A program made the translations under genes and the position numbers. A DNA stretch of 7,229 nucleotides from Megamonas hypermegale (GTDB lineage: Bacteria > Bacillota > Negativicutes > Selenomonadales > Selenomonadaceae), in NCBI GenBank assembly GCA_002314325.1, contig DCFC01000030.1:1-7229 (forward strand). Direction: 5' to 3'. The number at the start of each line of letters is the position of its first letter. Position 1 is the stretch's first letter. Shown one piece after another: positions 1-6,353 of the stretch. The notes under the pieces were generated by a model. It was not told where the DNA came from, ran no database searches, and saw only the letters and a program-made list of their open reading frames with translations.

Positions 1-105
1 AGGCTCTTATTACTTTAGTAATTAGAGCCTGTTATACCTTTAGGTGATTTTTGGTTCGTTTTTCTTTTGACCTTTCAAAAGAAAAATGAACAATAACCTA
101 AAACT
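1..105 (-). repeat. Dispersed palindromic repeat, left copy (inverted relative to 6972-7070)
   Basis: Bases 1-57 are an exact reverse complement of 7014-7070, and weaker similarity continues to about 105. The unit contains two hairpins. The outer one (1-30) pairs AGGCTCT with AGAGCCT and ATTAC with GTAAT around a TTTA loop. The inner one (54-91) has 17-base arms, one G-T pair and a 4-base loop. Read on the minus strand, it sits at the 3' end of the folT transcription unit, and the stop codon of the small ORF at 98-190 lies inside it. Neither hairpin is followed by a clear T run in the visible sequence, so it is not a canonical intrinsic terminator. The copy starts at the window edge and may continue further left. 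Confidence 0.9.
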
Positions 106-190
106 GTGTATCAGTAAATACGTCGTCCCAGAATGTGTAGATGAAAACGACAGCGATGAGAAAGAGTAAGAATATATCACCAAATTCCAT
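98..190 (-). CDS. Putative 30-residue single-helix membrane protein
   Basis: This gene is not recognised from a named family. An ATG at 190-188 opens a 30-codon frame ending in TAG at 100-98. It is preceded by AGGAAG six bases upstream, a good ribosome binding site. The protein begins MEFGDIF, continues with a hydrophobic stretch of about 15 residues (roughly 6-20, rich in Leu, Ile, Val and Phe) and ends in a polar acidic tail with WDDVF. This is the usual look of a small inner-membrane protein with one helix. It starts 24 bases after the folT stop codon on the same strand with no terminator between, so it is probably co-transcribed with folT and under the same THF riboswitch. The last codons and the stop lie in the repeat, so the C-terminus may have been supplied by repeat insertion. 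The function is unknown. It could be a partner of the transporter, an unrelated small protein, or a chance frame, but the ribosome binding site and hydrophobicity favour a real gene. Confidence 0.6.
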   Translation of the reverse strand: MEFGDIFLLFLIAVVFIYTFWDDVFTDTQF

Positions 191-214
191 ATAAATCTTC
201 CTTTTTATTTTTAA

Positions 215-706
215 TTATTTGTTATATTTTAAGATGAAAACTTTCAATGGTTTATACAGATTGTACAAAACGGCGGATTTCACGAAGATGAGTAGTGCTG
301 ATTTCACCAGCCGGAATGAATAGAAAGCCGCTGCGGCGTCGTGATACATTAGTGTCAGCCAGATGTTGTTGAGAATGCAGTCGACGAAAAGGAATACGCA
401 GAAGTTCATTATACACAGCTTTTTGAGCGTGATTTCCCGCTTGTAGAGAAATCGACCGTAAATAAAAGCAGAAACTGCGGCGCTCATCGTAAAACCGGGG
501 AAATAAAGTCCCGGCATGAACAGATTGCTGCCGATAATGTCGGCGAGCGCAGCCATGATAACCGTTTTTTTCGCGCCCCACATAGATGCGTAAATCGCTA
601 TGGGGATAAAGGCGAAATCAATCCGTATAAAAGTAGTCTGCACAGCGAATACATAGGTGAATAAAATGGTCAGCGCCATGAAAATACCGCTGTAGACAAT
701 ATACAT
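215..706 (-). CDS. folT: Folate-family ECF transporter S component (FolT-like)
   Basis: This 163-residue integral membrane protein is predicted to be the substrate-binding S component of an energy-coupling factor transporter that captures folates and docks onto a shared EcfA-EcfA'-EcfT module. No EcfA or EcfT gene is present here, which fits the group II arrangement. About five to six hydrophobic segments are visible. Family-like stretches are IRIDFAFIPIAIYASMWGA (27-45), ALADIIGSNLFMPGLYFPGF (53-72) and LNNIWLTLMY (112-121), which resemble the conserved core of FolT-type S components. The start at 706 is chosen because AGGAGG lies seven bases upstream; an upstream in-frame ATG at 760 has no such site and falls in the riboswitch expression platform. 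A THF riboswitch in the leader independently supports folate as the substrate. A small membrane protein follows 24 bases downstream. Family assignment is strong; the exact folate species transported is inferred. Confidence 0.88.
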   Translation of the reverse strand: MYIVYSGIFMALTILFTYVFAVQTTFIRIDFAFIPIAIYASMWGAKKTVIMAALADIIGSNLFMPGLYFPGFTMSAAVSAFIYGRFLYKREITLKKLCIMNFCVFLFVDCILNNIWLTLMYHDAAAAFYSFRLVKSALLIFVKSAVLYNLYKPLKVFILKYNK

Positions 707-710
707 AAAA

Positions 711-765
711 ACACCTCCTAAAATTGGCGTTGCCACATAGTAGGAAGCGTTAGGAAGCATTTCCT
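711..765 (-). promoter_or_regulatory. Putative riboswitch expression platform and folT ribosome binding site
   Basis: On the minus strand the folT ribosome binding site is TAGGAGG (720-714). Upstream are two copies of CTTCCTA (757-751 and 747-741), each able to pair with TAGGAGG over seven bases including one G-U. The first copy can instead be held in a local hairpin, AGGAA-ATGC-TTCCT (765-752). This is the arrangement expected for translational control, in which ligand-dependent refolding decides whether an anti-Shine-Dalgarno element hides the ribosome binding site. There is no hairpin followed by a T run, so transcription attenuation is less likely. The pairings are seen in the sequence; the switching mechanism is inferred. 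Confidence 0.55.
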
Positions 766-771
766 GTATGC

Positions 772-869
772 AGCAGCGGGATGCAATATCCGCACCGCAA
801 GAAATTCTTTTCGTTCAGGCAGCAACTCCCCGTCTGCCGGACACTTAACGCGCGGATATTTACTCTGCT
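772..869 (-). ncRNA. Tetrahydrofolate (THF) riboswitch aptamer
   Basis: The minus-strand leader of folT matches the THF riboswitch architecture. P1 pairs AGCAG (869-865) with CTGCT (776-772). The conserved GAGTA follows. P2 is a perfect nine-pair helix of AATATCCGC (860-852) with GCGGATATT (793-785). The signature GCGTTAAGTGT lies at 851-841. P3 pairs GGCAG (838-834) with CTGCC (822-818) around a G-rich loop. AACGA then precedes a small P4 hairpin (AAGA-ATT-TCTT, 809-799), followed by GCGGTG and finally TTGCATCC (786-779). The P3 loop GGGA (830-827) can pair with TCCC (781-778) in the final junction, the position of the pseudoknot known for this class. It lies about ten bases after the predicted transcription start and upstream of a folate transporter gene, as members of this class often do. 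THF binding should reduce folT expression. Confidence 0.93.
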
Positions 870-885
870 TGATAGCAATATTTTT

Positions 886-914
886 ATTATAATACCGCGG
901 ATTTATCTTGTCCA
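886..914 (-). promoter_or_regulatory. Sigma-A promoter for the THF riboswitch-folT unit
   Basis: On the minus strand a TGGACA -35 box (914-909) and a perfect TATAAT -10 box (891-886) are separated by 17 bases, which is optimal spacing. The expected start is near 879, ten bases before the P1 helix of the riboswitch. The position immediately upstream of a complete aptamer makes this a confident call. Confidence 0.8.
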
Positions 915-929
915 GCAGTGCTTTTTCTA

Positions 930-957
930 TTGTAAAAAGTGTATGATGTGTTATTAT
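930..957 (+). promoter_or_regulatory. Weak candidate promoter for the L,D-transpeptidase gene
   Basis: TTGTAA (930-935) and TATTAT (952-957) are spaced by 16 bases and would start transcription near 964, giving a leader of about 33 bases before the ATG at 997. The -35 box matches consensus at four of six positions and the region is AT-rich, so a chance match is possible. It would be divergent from, and not overlapping with, the folT promoter. Confidence 0.35.
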
Positions 958-996
958 AAAATAACGGGAAAATTTTGGGAAGGAAAAGTGATATCA

Positions 997-2229
997 ATGA
1001 AAAAAATTGTAGCTTTATGTTTATTTTTCTGTATGCTGATATTGCAGTCAGCAGTTTTTGCCGCGGAAAATACGGCAGCTAATGTAAATACCAATGCCAA
1101 TGCCAATCTGTCGGCGGCCAATACAGTTAAACGCTGGATACTGATAAATATACCGGCGCGTTCGCTGCGTCTGTATGAAGATGATAAATGCGTCGCTATG
1201 TATCCTGTAGGTGTAGGCAAAATCGGCAGCAAGACACCGGCCGGTTTTTATAAAATCGTGGAAAAAGTCGTAAATCCGACGTGGGTTGACCCGGGCGACA
1301 CGAGCGTCGTCATTGCGTCAGGGCCGGACAATCCGCTCGGTTTCCGCTGGCTCGGTATCGGCGGCAACTACGGTATTCACGGTACGAATAATCCAAGCTC
1401 CGTAGGGCATTACGTTTCCAACGGCTGTGTGCGCATGGTGGAAGCTGATGTGGAAAAAGTGTTTGATAAAGTCGATGTAGGCACGGAAGTTCAGATTATG
1501 TACAACCGCCTCGTCATTGACAAGACGCAGGACGGCCGCGTGGCTTATTATATTTATCCGGACGGTTACAAAATGCAGGAACTGACGGTCGATTTTGTAA
1601 AACAGGGGCTGGCCGGTTACGGTATAGCCGATTTCATCAGTGAGGAATACATTGCCAAATCCATTGAAGCGTCAAACGGTCTGCCGAATTTCGTCGCTGC
1701 TCCTGTAAATATTATGTACAATAATCAGAAATTGGCTTTTAAGGCGGTAAATTATAAAAATCAGATTTACGTACCGGTGCAGGAAATGGCAAAGACTTTG
1801 AATACGGCCGTGAAGATTGAAAACGGCAGTGCCGTTACGGCAAAAGGCAGTGCGCCGGTAGAATTGTTCAGCAAGAAACCGTACATTCATCTTACGGATA
1901 TAAGCAATATTTTCCCTGTCGGCTTCAGTCTGAATAAAAATTATACGGTGGCAACATTGACAGCTATGCCTGCGGCTGGAACTGTAGAACCTGCCGACAG
2001 TGCGGCAAATAAAGCTGTAAAAGCTGATGAAAATGCAGCCGCAAAACCGCAGACGGACAAACAGACGGGCATTAATATTCCGCAGCGCGAAAACAGCATG
2101 AATGCGCAGAAGGAACTGTATAAATCCGCCGATAAGAAAATAGGTGAAGAAAAACAATCGATTGAGTTGGAAAAAACAGTATCAGATGATACGAAAACGG
2201 ATAAAATAGAAATCGCAACGATAAAATAA
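997..2229 (+). CDS. Secreted YkuD-family L,D-transpeptidase with extra C-terminal domain
   Basis: This 410-residue protein is predicted to form 3-3 peptidoglycan cross-links, or attach proteins to peptidoglycan, in the envelope. Residues 1-22 form a signal peptide (MKK, hydrophobic core, cleavage near AVFA-AE). An Ala/Asn-rich linker (about 23-44) leads to the YkuD catalytic domain (about 45-170), with the catalytic signature IHGTN (127-131) and SNGCVR (141-146): His128, nucleophile Cys144 and Arg146. A second segment (about 233-322) resembles the copper-amine-oxidase N-terminal-like domain often found in secreted Firmicutes proteins, though this match is tentative. Residues from about 325 to the end form a charged Ala/Lys/Glu-rich, probably disordered tail. 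The start at 997 is preferred because AAGGAA precedes it and a clean signal peptide begins there; the frame is open back to 781 but that part overlaps the folT riboswitch on the other strand. polA starts 30 bases downstream. Confidence 0.9.
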   Translation: MKKIVALCLFFCMLILQSAVFAAENTAANVNTNANANLSAANTVKRWILINIPARSLRLYEDDKCVAMYPVGVGKIGSKTPAGFYKIVEKVVNPTWVDPGDTSVVIASGPDNPLGFRWLGIGGNYGIHGTNNPSSVGHYVSNGCVRMVEADVEKVFDKVDVGTEVQIMYNRLVIDKTQDGRVAYYIYPDGYKMQELTVDFVKQGLAGYGIADFISEEYIAKSIEASNGLPNFVAAPVNIMYNNQKLAFKAVNYKNQIYVPVQEMAKTLNTAVKIENGSAVTAKGSAPVELFSKKPYIHLTDISNIFPVGFSLNKNYTVATLTAMPAAGTVEPADSAANKAVKADENAAAKPQTDKQTGINIPQRENSMNAQKELYKSADKKIGEEKQSIELEKTVSDDTKTDKIEIATIK

Positions 2230-2259
2230 AAAAATAAAAATAAAAAAAAGGAGGCTTTT

Positions 2260-4875
2260 ATGAAGAAATTTATTATCATTGACGGCAGCAGTCTGATGTA
2301 CAGAGCGTTTTTCGCTCTGCCGCTTTTGACTTCGTCGGAAGGAATTTATACGAACGCCATCATGGGTTTTTCCAATATGCTCGGCAAAATTCTGACTGAC
2401 TATAAACCGGATTATATTGCTGTCGCCTTCGACAAGAGCCGCAAAACTTTCCGTACGGATATGTATGAGGAGTATAAGGGGCAGAGAGCAAAAACGCCGG
2501 ACGAGCTCAAATCGCAGATACCGCTACTAAAAGAATTTCTGGCAGCACTCGGCATCGCTTTTATTGAAATAGATAATTACGAAGCGGACGATATAATCGG
2601 CACACTGGCGGAAAAATCGGCGGATGAGGACTGTGAAGCGCTGATTGTTACAGGCGATAAAGACGCGCTCCAGCTTATCGCGCCGCAGATAAAAGTCATG
2701 CTGACAAAGCGTGGCATTATGGATATGCAGGTTTTCGACGAGGAAACGTTCAAGGAAAAATACGCAGAGCTCGAGCCGCATAAGCTGATTGATATAAAAG
2801 CACTGATGGGGGACAGCTCCGATAATATTCCGGGCGTGCCGGGTATCGGTGAGAAAACGGCGCTGAAATTATTGACGCAGTTCGGCGATTTGGAAAATCT
2901 GCTCGCCAATATCGAAAACGTTTCCGGTAAAAAGCTGAAGGAAAAACTGGAGCAAAATCAGGATTTGGCGCGTCTGTCGTACAAACTGGCAACGATTTGC
3001 TGCGACGTGGCCGTCGATTTCGTGCCAGAAAAATATAAACCGGCACCGGATATCATGAAATTGCAGTTATTCTGCGATAAATACGAATTGAAAACGGTGT
3101 TCAGCCGCATGAAGAAAATTCTGGCGGCTGAGTTTAAAACGGATTTGCAGCCGGAGCTTACACTTGATTTCGCGCCAAGTGTACTGCCGGATTATCAGCT
3201 TTTAAATGCGGAAAATATAGCGGAATTTAAACAAGCCGCTCAAGCGGAAAAAGAAATATCGCTTCTCGTGCAGACGGAAGGAAAAGTTCCGCGTGTCGGT
3301 ATAAAACTGATGGTTGCAAGCGTCGGCGGGAAAATCGGCTTGATAAAAGAAGATTTTTCGCTGCTTGATGATGTGATGGCGGCTGAAGATATAGCAAAAA
3401 ATGTGTATGATGTGAAATCATGCTACCATGCAGGGCTGAATTTGCGCGGAAAAGTCAATGACGTGCTCTTGATGGCGTATCTTCTCGAACCAGCGAAGCG
3501 CAGCTATGAGATGAATGTAATACGCCAGATTGCCGCTGTCGAGGAAACAATGGATTATGAGCAGTTGAAGGGCGAAGACGTATTTGTCTATGATGTGCAG
3601 AATTTAAATGAAGTAAGTGCGAATTTGCAGGCAAAATTGAAAGACATGCAGATGGACAAATTGTATCAGGAAATTGAACTGCCGCTGGCAAAGATGCTCG
3701 CTGATATGGAAAATGCCGGTATATATATTAATGAAGCAAAACTCGATGCGATGAATGTGCAGATGAATGATGAACTGCACGTACTGGAGCAGAGTATCTA
3801 TGAACTTGCCGGTGAAATTTTCAATATAAATTCGCCGAAACAGCTCGGAGAGATTTTATTTGTGAAACTGGGTCTGCCTGCATTGAAGAAAACGAAAACG
3901 GGCTTTTCCACCAATGCGGAAGTATTGGAAAATCTGATTTACGCGCACCCGATAATCGCGAAGATACTCGATTACCGTCTGCTCAACAAATTAAAGACGA
4001 CGTATCTTGACGGCTTGAAGGCGCTCATAAATCCCGATACGAAACGCATTCATACGAGCTTTAATCAGACCGTTACGGAAACGGGACGGCTCAGCAGTTC
4101 CGAGCCGAATTTGCAAAATATCCCGGTACGCACGGCGGAAGGCAAGAAAATCCGCAGTCTGTTCGAGCCGGGCGAAGGATACGACCAGATTTTGTCGGCT
4201 GATTATTCGCAGATTGAACTCAGGATTATGGCGCATATGTCGGAGGATAAGCATTTTCTGGAAGCGTTCCGCCAAAATCAGGATATTCATCAGGCAACGG
4301 CGGCGCAGGTGTTTCATGTGCCGATTGAAGAAGTTACGCCGCAGATGCGCAGCCGCGCCAAAGCTGTCAACTTCGGCATTATTTACGGTATCAGCGCTTT
4401 CGGTCTGGCGAAAAATCTGCATATTTCGCCGAAAGAAGCCGGTGAATATATCGACAACTATCTGAAAGAGTGCAGCGGCGTGAAGAATTTCATGGAGAAA
4501 ATCGTGCAGGAAGCGCATGAAAAGGGCTATGTAACGACGCTGTTCGGCCGCCGCCGTTATCTGCCGGCGATAAAAAGCAGCAATTTCACGCAGCGTTCGC
4601 TGGCGGAGCGCATGGCAATGAACACGCCTATTCAGGGCACGGCGGCGGATATCATTAAAATCGCCATGAACAGGGCAAGCGAAGCTATCAAGGCGGCAGG
4701 GCTGAAAAGCAGAATTCTGCTGCAGGTGCACGATGAGCTGGTGCTGGAAGTCGTAAACGAAGAAATCGAACAGGTTTCGGACATTCTGCGCTGTGCCATG
4801 CAGAATACGATAGAGCTGAAAGTGCCGCTGACGATTGATATAAATTACGGAGAAAATTGGGCGGAAGCGAAATAA
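2260..4875 (+). CDS. polA: DNA polymerase I
   Basis: This 871-residue enzyme fills gaps in repair and removes RNA primers during lagging-strand maturation. The 5' nuclease domain (about 1-290) shows Asp8, Asp58, YEADD (107-111), TGDKD (131-135) and GDSSDN (184-189), followed by the helix-hairpin-helix VPGIGEKTALKLL (193-205). The middle 3'-5' exonuclease fold (about 310-460) lacks the usual Asp-x-Glu metal ligands: around 335-340 it reads LLVQTE, and the final Tyr-x-x-x-Asp motif is not recognisable, so proofreading is probably lost, as in many Firmicutes PolA proteins. The polymerase domain (about 470-871) is intact: motif A DYSQIELR (648-655), motif B from Arg697 through Lys701 and Phe705 to Tyr709, and motif C VHDE (823-826). 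The ATG at 2260 has AGGAGG five bases upstream. mutM follows after 14 bases. Confidence 0.99.
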   Translation: MKKFIIIDGSSLMYRAFFALPLLTSSEGIYTNAIMGFSNMLGKILTDYKPDYIAVAFDKSRKTFRTDMYEEYKGQRAKTPDELKSQIPLLKEFLAALGIAFIEIDNYEADDIIGTLAEKSADEDCEALIVTGDKDALQLIAPQIKVMLTKRGIMDMQVFDEETFKEKYAELEPHKLIDIKALMGDSSDNIPGVPGIGEKTALKLLTQFGDLENLLANIENVSGKKLKEKLEQNQDLARLSYKLATICCDVAVDFVPEKYKPAPDIMKLQLFCDKYELKTVFSRMKKILAAEFKTDLQPELTLDFAPSVLPDYQLLNAENIAEFKQAAQAEKEISLLVQTEGKVPRVGIKLMVASVGGKIGLIKEDFSLLDDVMAAEDIAKNVYDVKSCYHAGLNLRGKVNDVLLMAYLLEPAKRSYEMNVIRQIAAVEETMDYEQLKGEDVFVYDVQNLNEVSANLQAKLKDMQMDKLYQEIELPLAKMLADMENAGIYINEAKLDAMNVQMNDELHVLEQSIYELAGEIFNINSPKQLGEILFVKLGLPALKKTKTGFSTNAEVLENLIYAHPIIAKILDYRLLNKLKTTYLDGLKALINPDTKRIHTSFNQTVTETGRLSSSEPNLQNIPVRTAEGKKIRSLFEPGEGYDQILSADYSQIELRIMAHMSEDKHFLEAFRQNQDIHQATAAQVFHVPIEEVTPQMRSRAKAVNFGIIYGISAFGLAKNLHISPKEAGEYIDNYLKECSGVKNFMEKIVQEAHEKGYVTTLFGRRRYLPAIKSSNFTQRSLAERMAMNTPIQGTAADIIKIAMNRASEAIKAAGLKSRILLQVHDELVLEVVNEEIEQVSDILRCAMQNTIELKVPLTIDINYGENWAEAK

Positions 4876-4889
4876 AGGCGGGTGATTGT

Positions 4890-5738
4890 ATGCCGGAAAT
4901 GCCGGAAGTGGAAAATATCGTTCGGGGCATTAGACCGTTTATAGAAACGAAAAAAATCACGGATATAGAAATCATTAAAAGCGATATAGTCAAATATCCG
5001 TCTGTAGAGCAGTATGTGCAGAGAATAAAAAACAGCCGCATTAATGCCGTGAAAAGGCGCGGCAAGTACATTATTCTGGAACTTGATAATGGTATAGCGG
5101 CCGTAATTCATCTGCGCATGACGGGAAAACTTCTGTATACGCGGCAAAATCAGCCGATTGATAAATACGCCTGCGTGATATTTACGCTGGAAGATAAAAA
5201 TAAGCTCGTATATGCTGATATGCGCAGACTCGGCACGCTGGATGCCGTAACCAAACAAGAAATGCCGCGGCTGAAAGGGCTGTACAGCCTGGGAGCGGAG
5301 CCGCTGACGGCGGATTTCTCGGTCGATTATCTGCAAAAAATTCTGCGTGGCGGTAAGGGAAGAATAAAATCATTTCTGCTCAATCAGAAGAATGTGGCGG
5401 GACTTGGCAATATTTACGTGGACGAAGCACTGTTTCTAAGCAGAATAAATCCGCTGCGAACAGCAGGTTCGTTAAGCATGGCGGAGATAAAAGCACTGCA
5501 TGAAGCGGTAAATCAGGTTATCGGCGCAGGCATAAAAGACGGCGGGACGACTTTCCGCGATTACCGCAACGGACTGGGCGGCAAAGGAACGCATCAGGAC
5601 CATCTGTATGTTTACAGCCGCAAGGGCGAGTCGTGCAGAGTTTGCGGCGCGCCGATTGAAAAAACGGTGGTCGGCGGCAGAGGCACATATTACTGCCCTT
5701 GCTGCCAGCGGCCAAACAGTGAGGAGGAAAATAGATGA
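4890..5738 (+). CDS. mutM: Formamidopyrimidine-DNA glycosylase (Fpg/MutM)
   Basis: This 282-residue base-excision repair enzyme removes oxidised purines such as 8-oxoguanine and FapyG and cleaves the resulting abasic site by beta,delta-elimination. The N-terminus reads MPEMPEVENI; removal of Met1 exposes the catalytic Pro2, next to Glu3 and Glu6. RRGKY carries the conserved Lys59. HLRMTGK (74-80) and DMRRLG (110-115) are the lesion-side loops; Leu114 appears to stand where the E. coli enzyme has a Phe. GLGNIYVDEAL (171-181) belongs to the helix-two-turn-helix. The C-terminal zinc finger has Cys249, Cys252, Cys269 and Cys272, with Arg264 in its DNA-binding loop. The start at 4890 is fixed by the need for Pro at position 2; an in-frame ATG at 4857 inside polA would bury it. 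GGTGA (4881-4885) is the likely ribosome binding site. The stop overlaps the coaE start by four bases. Confidence 0.98.
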   Translation: MPEMPEVENIVRGIRPFIETKKITDIEIIKSDIVKYPSVEQYVQRIKNSRINAVKRRGKYIILELDNGIAAVIHLRMTGKLLYTRQNQPIDKYACVIFTLEDKNKLVYADMRRLGTLDAVTKQEMPRLKGLYSLGAEPLTADFSVDYLQKILRGGKGRIKSFLLNQKNVAGLGNIYVDEALFLSRINPLRTAGSLSMAEIKALHEAVNQVIGAGIKDGGTTFRDYRNGLGGKGTHQDHLYVYSRKGESCRVCGAPIEKTVVGGRGTYYCPCCQRPNSEEENR

Positions 5739-6337
5739 CGAGAATAATCGGTTTAACGGGCGGAATTGCCTGCGGCAAAAGTACGGTCAGTGCTTATTTA
5801 CAGCAGCGCGGTGCCGTGATTATTGACGGCGACAAAATCGCGCGGGAACTTTCCGAGCCGCATAGAGCAATCTGGCAGGCGTACGTAAATCATTTCGGCA
5901 CGAAAATTCTAAACGATGATAACAGCCTGAACCGCCGTCTTATCGGTCAGATTGTGTTTACCGACGAGAAAGAGAAAAACTGGATGAACAGCACCATGCA
6001 CCCGCTGATAAAAGAAGCCATCATGAATAAAATTGAAATATGTCGCCAAAATAAAATGGCAGTGGTTGTTTTGGATATACCGCTTCTGTACGAAGCGGGC
6101 TGGGATAAATTCGCCGATGAAGTCTGGGTGGTGAAAATCAGCCGACAGCTTCAGATTGAACGCATTCAAGAGCGCGATAAACTGACGCGGCAGGAAGCTG
6201 AAAGCAGGATAGATGCACAGATGTCGCTGGAGGAAAAGGCGAAAAGAGCAGACGTAGTGATTGACAGCAGCGCTGCGCCGGAAATTACGCTTGCCAAAGT
6301 GGCACGCATTTGCGCGGAAAGAAATTTAAACTTATAA
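5735..6337 (+). CDS. coaE: Dephospho-CoA kinase
   Basis: This 200-residue cytoplasmic kinase phosphorylates the 3'-hydroxyl of the ribose in dephospho-CoA with ATP, the last step of coenzyme A synthesis. The P-loop GLTGGIACGKST (6-17) contains Lys15 and Ser16. IIDGDKIARE (29-38) is the conserved Asp-x-Asp substrate-binding segment. HPLI (89-92) and LDIPLLYEAG (113-122) are typical of the family, and RIQERD (143-148) lies in the lid region. The length is normal for CoaE. The ATG overlaps the mutM stop in an ATGA junction, which suggests translational coupling, and AGGAGG (5722-5727) inside the mutM end is a strong ribosome binding site seven bases upstream. The polA-mutM-coaE neighbourhood is common in Firmicutes. 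Confidence 0.98.
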   Translation: MTRIIGLTGGIACGKSTVSAYLQQRGAVIIDGDKIARELSEPHRAIWQAYVNHFGTKILNDDNSLNRRLIGQIVFTDEKEKNWMNSTMHPLIKEAIMNKIEICRQNKMAVVVLDIPLLYEAGWDKFADEVWVVKISRQLQIERIQERDKLTRQEAESRIDAQMSLEEKAKRADVVIDSSAAPEITLAKVARICAERNLNL

Positions 6338-6353
6338 ATTTTAGAGGATAAAA

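Noticed and set aside
54..91. Intrinsic terminator for the folT unit
   Set aside because: On the minus strand the hairpin is followed by CAAAAATCACC rather than a T run, so it does not meet the usual criteria. The same applies to the copy at 6985-7017.
1..105. CRISPR array
   Set aside because: There are only two copies of the repeat in the window, inverted and about 7 kb apart, with no regular spacers and no cas genes.
707..760. Longer folT reading frame starting at the ATG at 760
   Set aside because: The ribosome binding site at 714-719 fits only the start at 706, and the extra residues are encoded by the riboswitch expression platform.
781..996. N-terminal extension of the L,D-transpeptidase frame starting at the ATG at 781
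   Set aside because: It has no ribosome binding site, is Cys/Arg/Phe-rich without family features, lies antisense to the THF riboswitch and folT promoter, and would bury the clear signal peptide that starts at 997.
3991..4731. Long minus-strand frame (246 codons) opposite polA
   Set aside because: It is the shadow of the conserved polymerase domain. The translation is rich in Arg, His and Phe with no recognisable domain.
4857..4889. Upstream in-frame start for mutM inside polA
   Set aside because: Fpg needs Pro directly after the initiator Met as its catalytic nucleophile, which only the start at 4890 gives.
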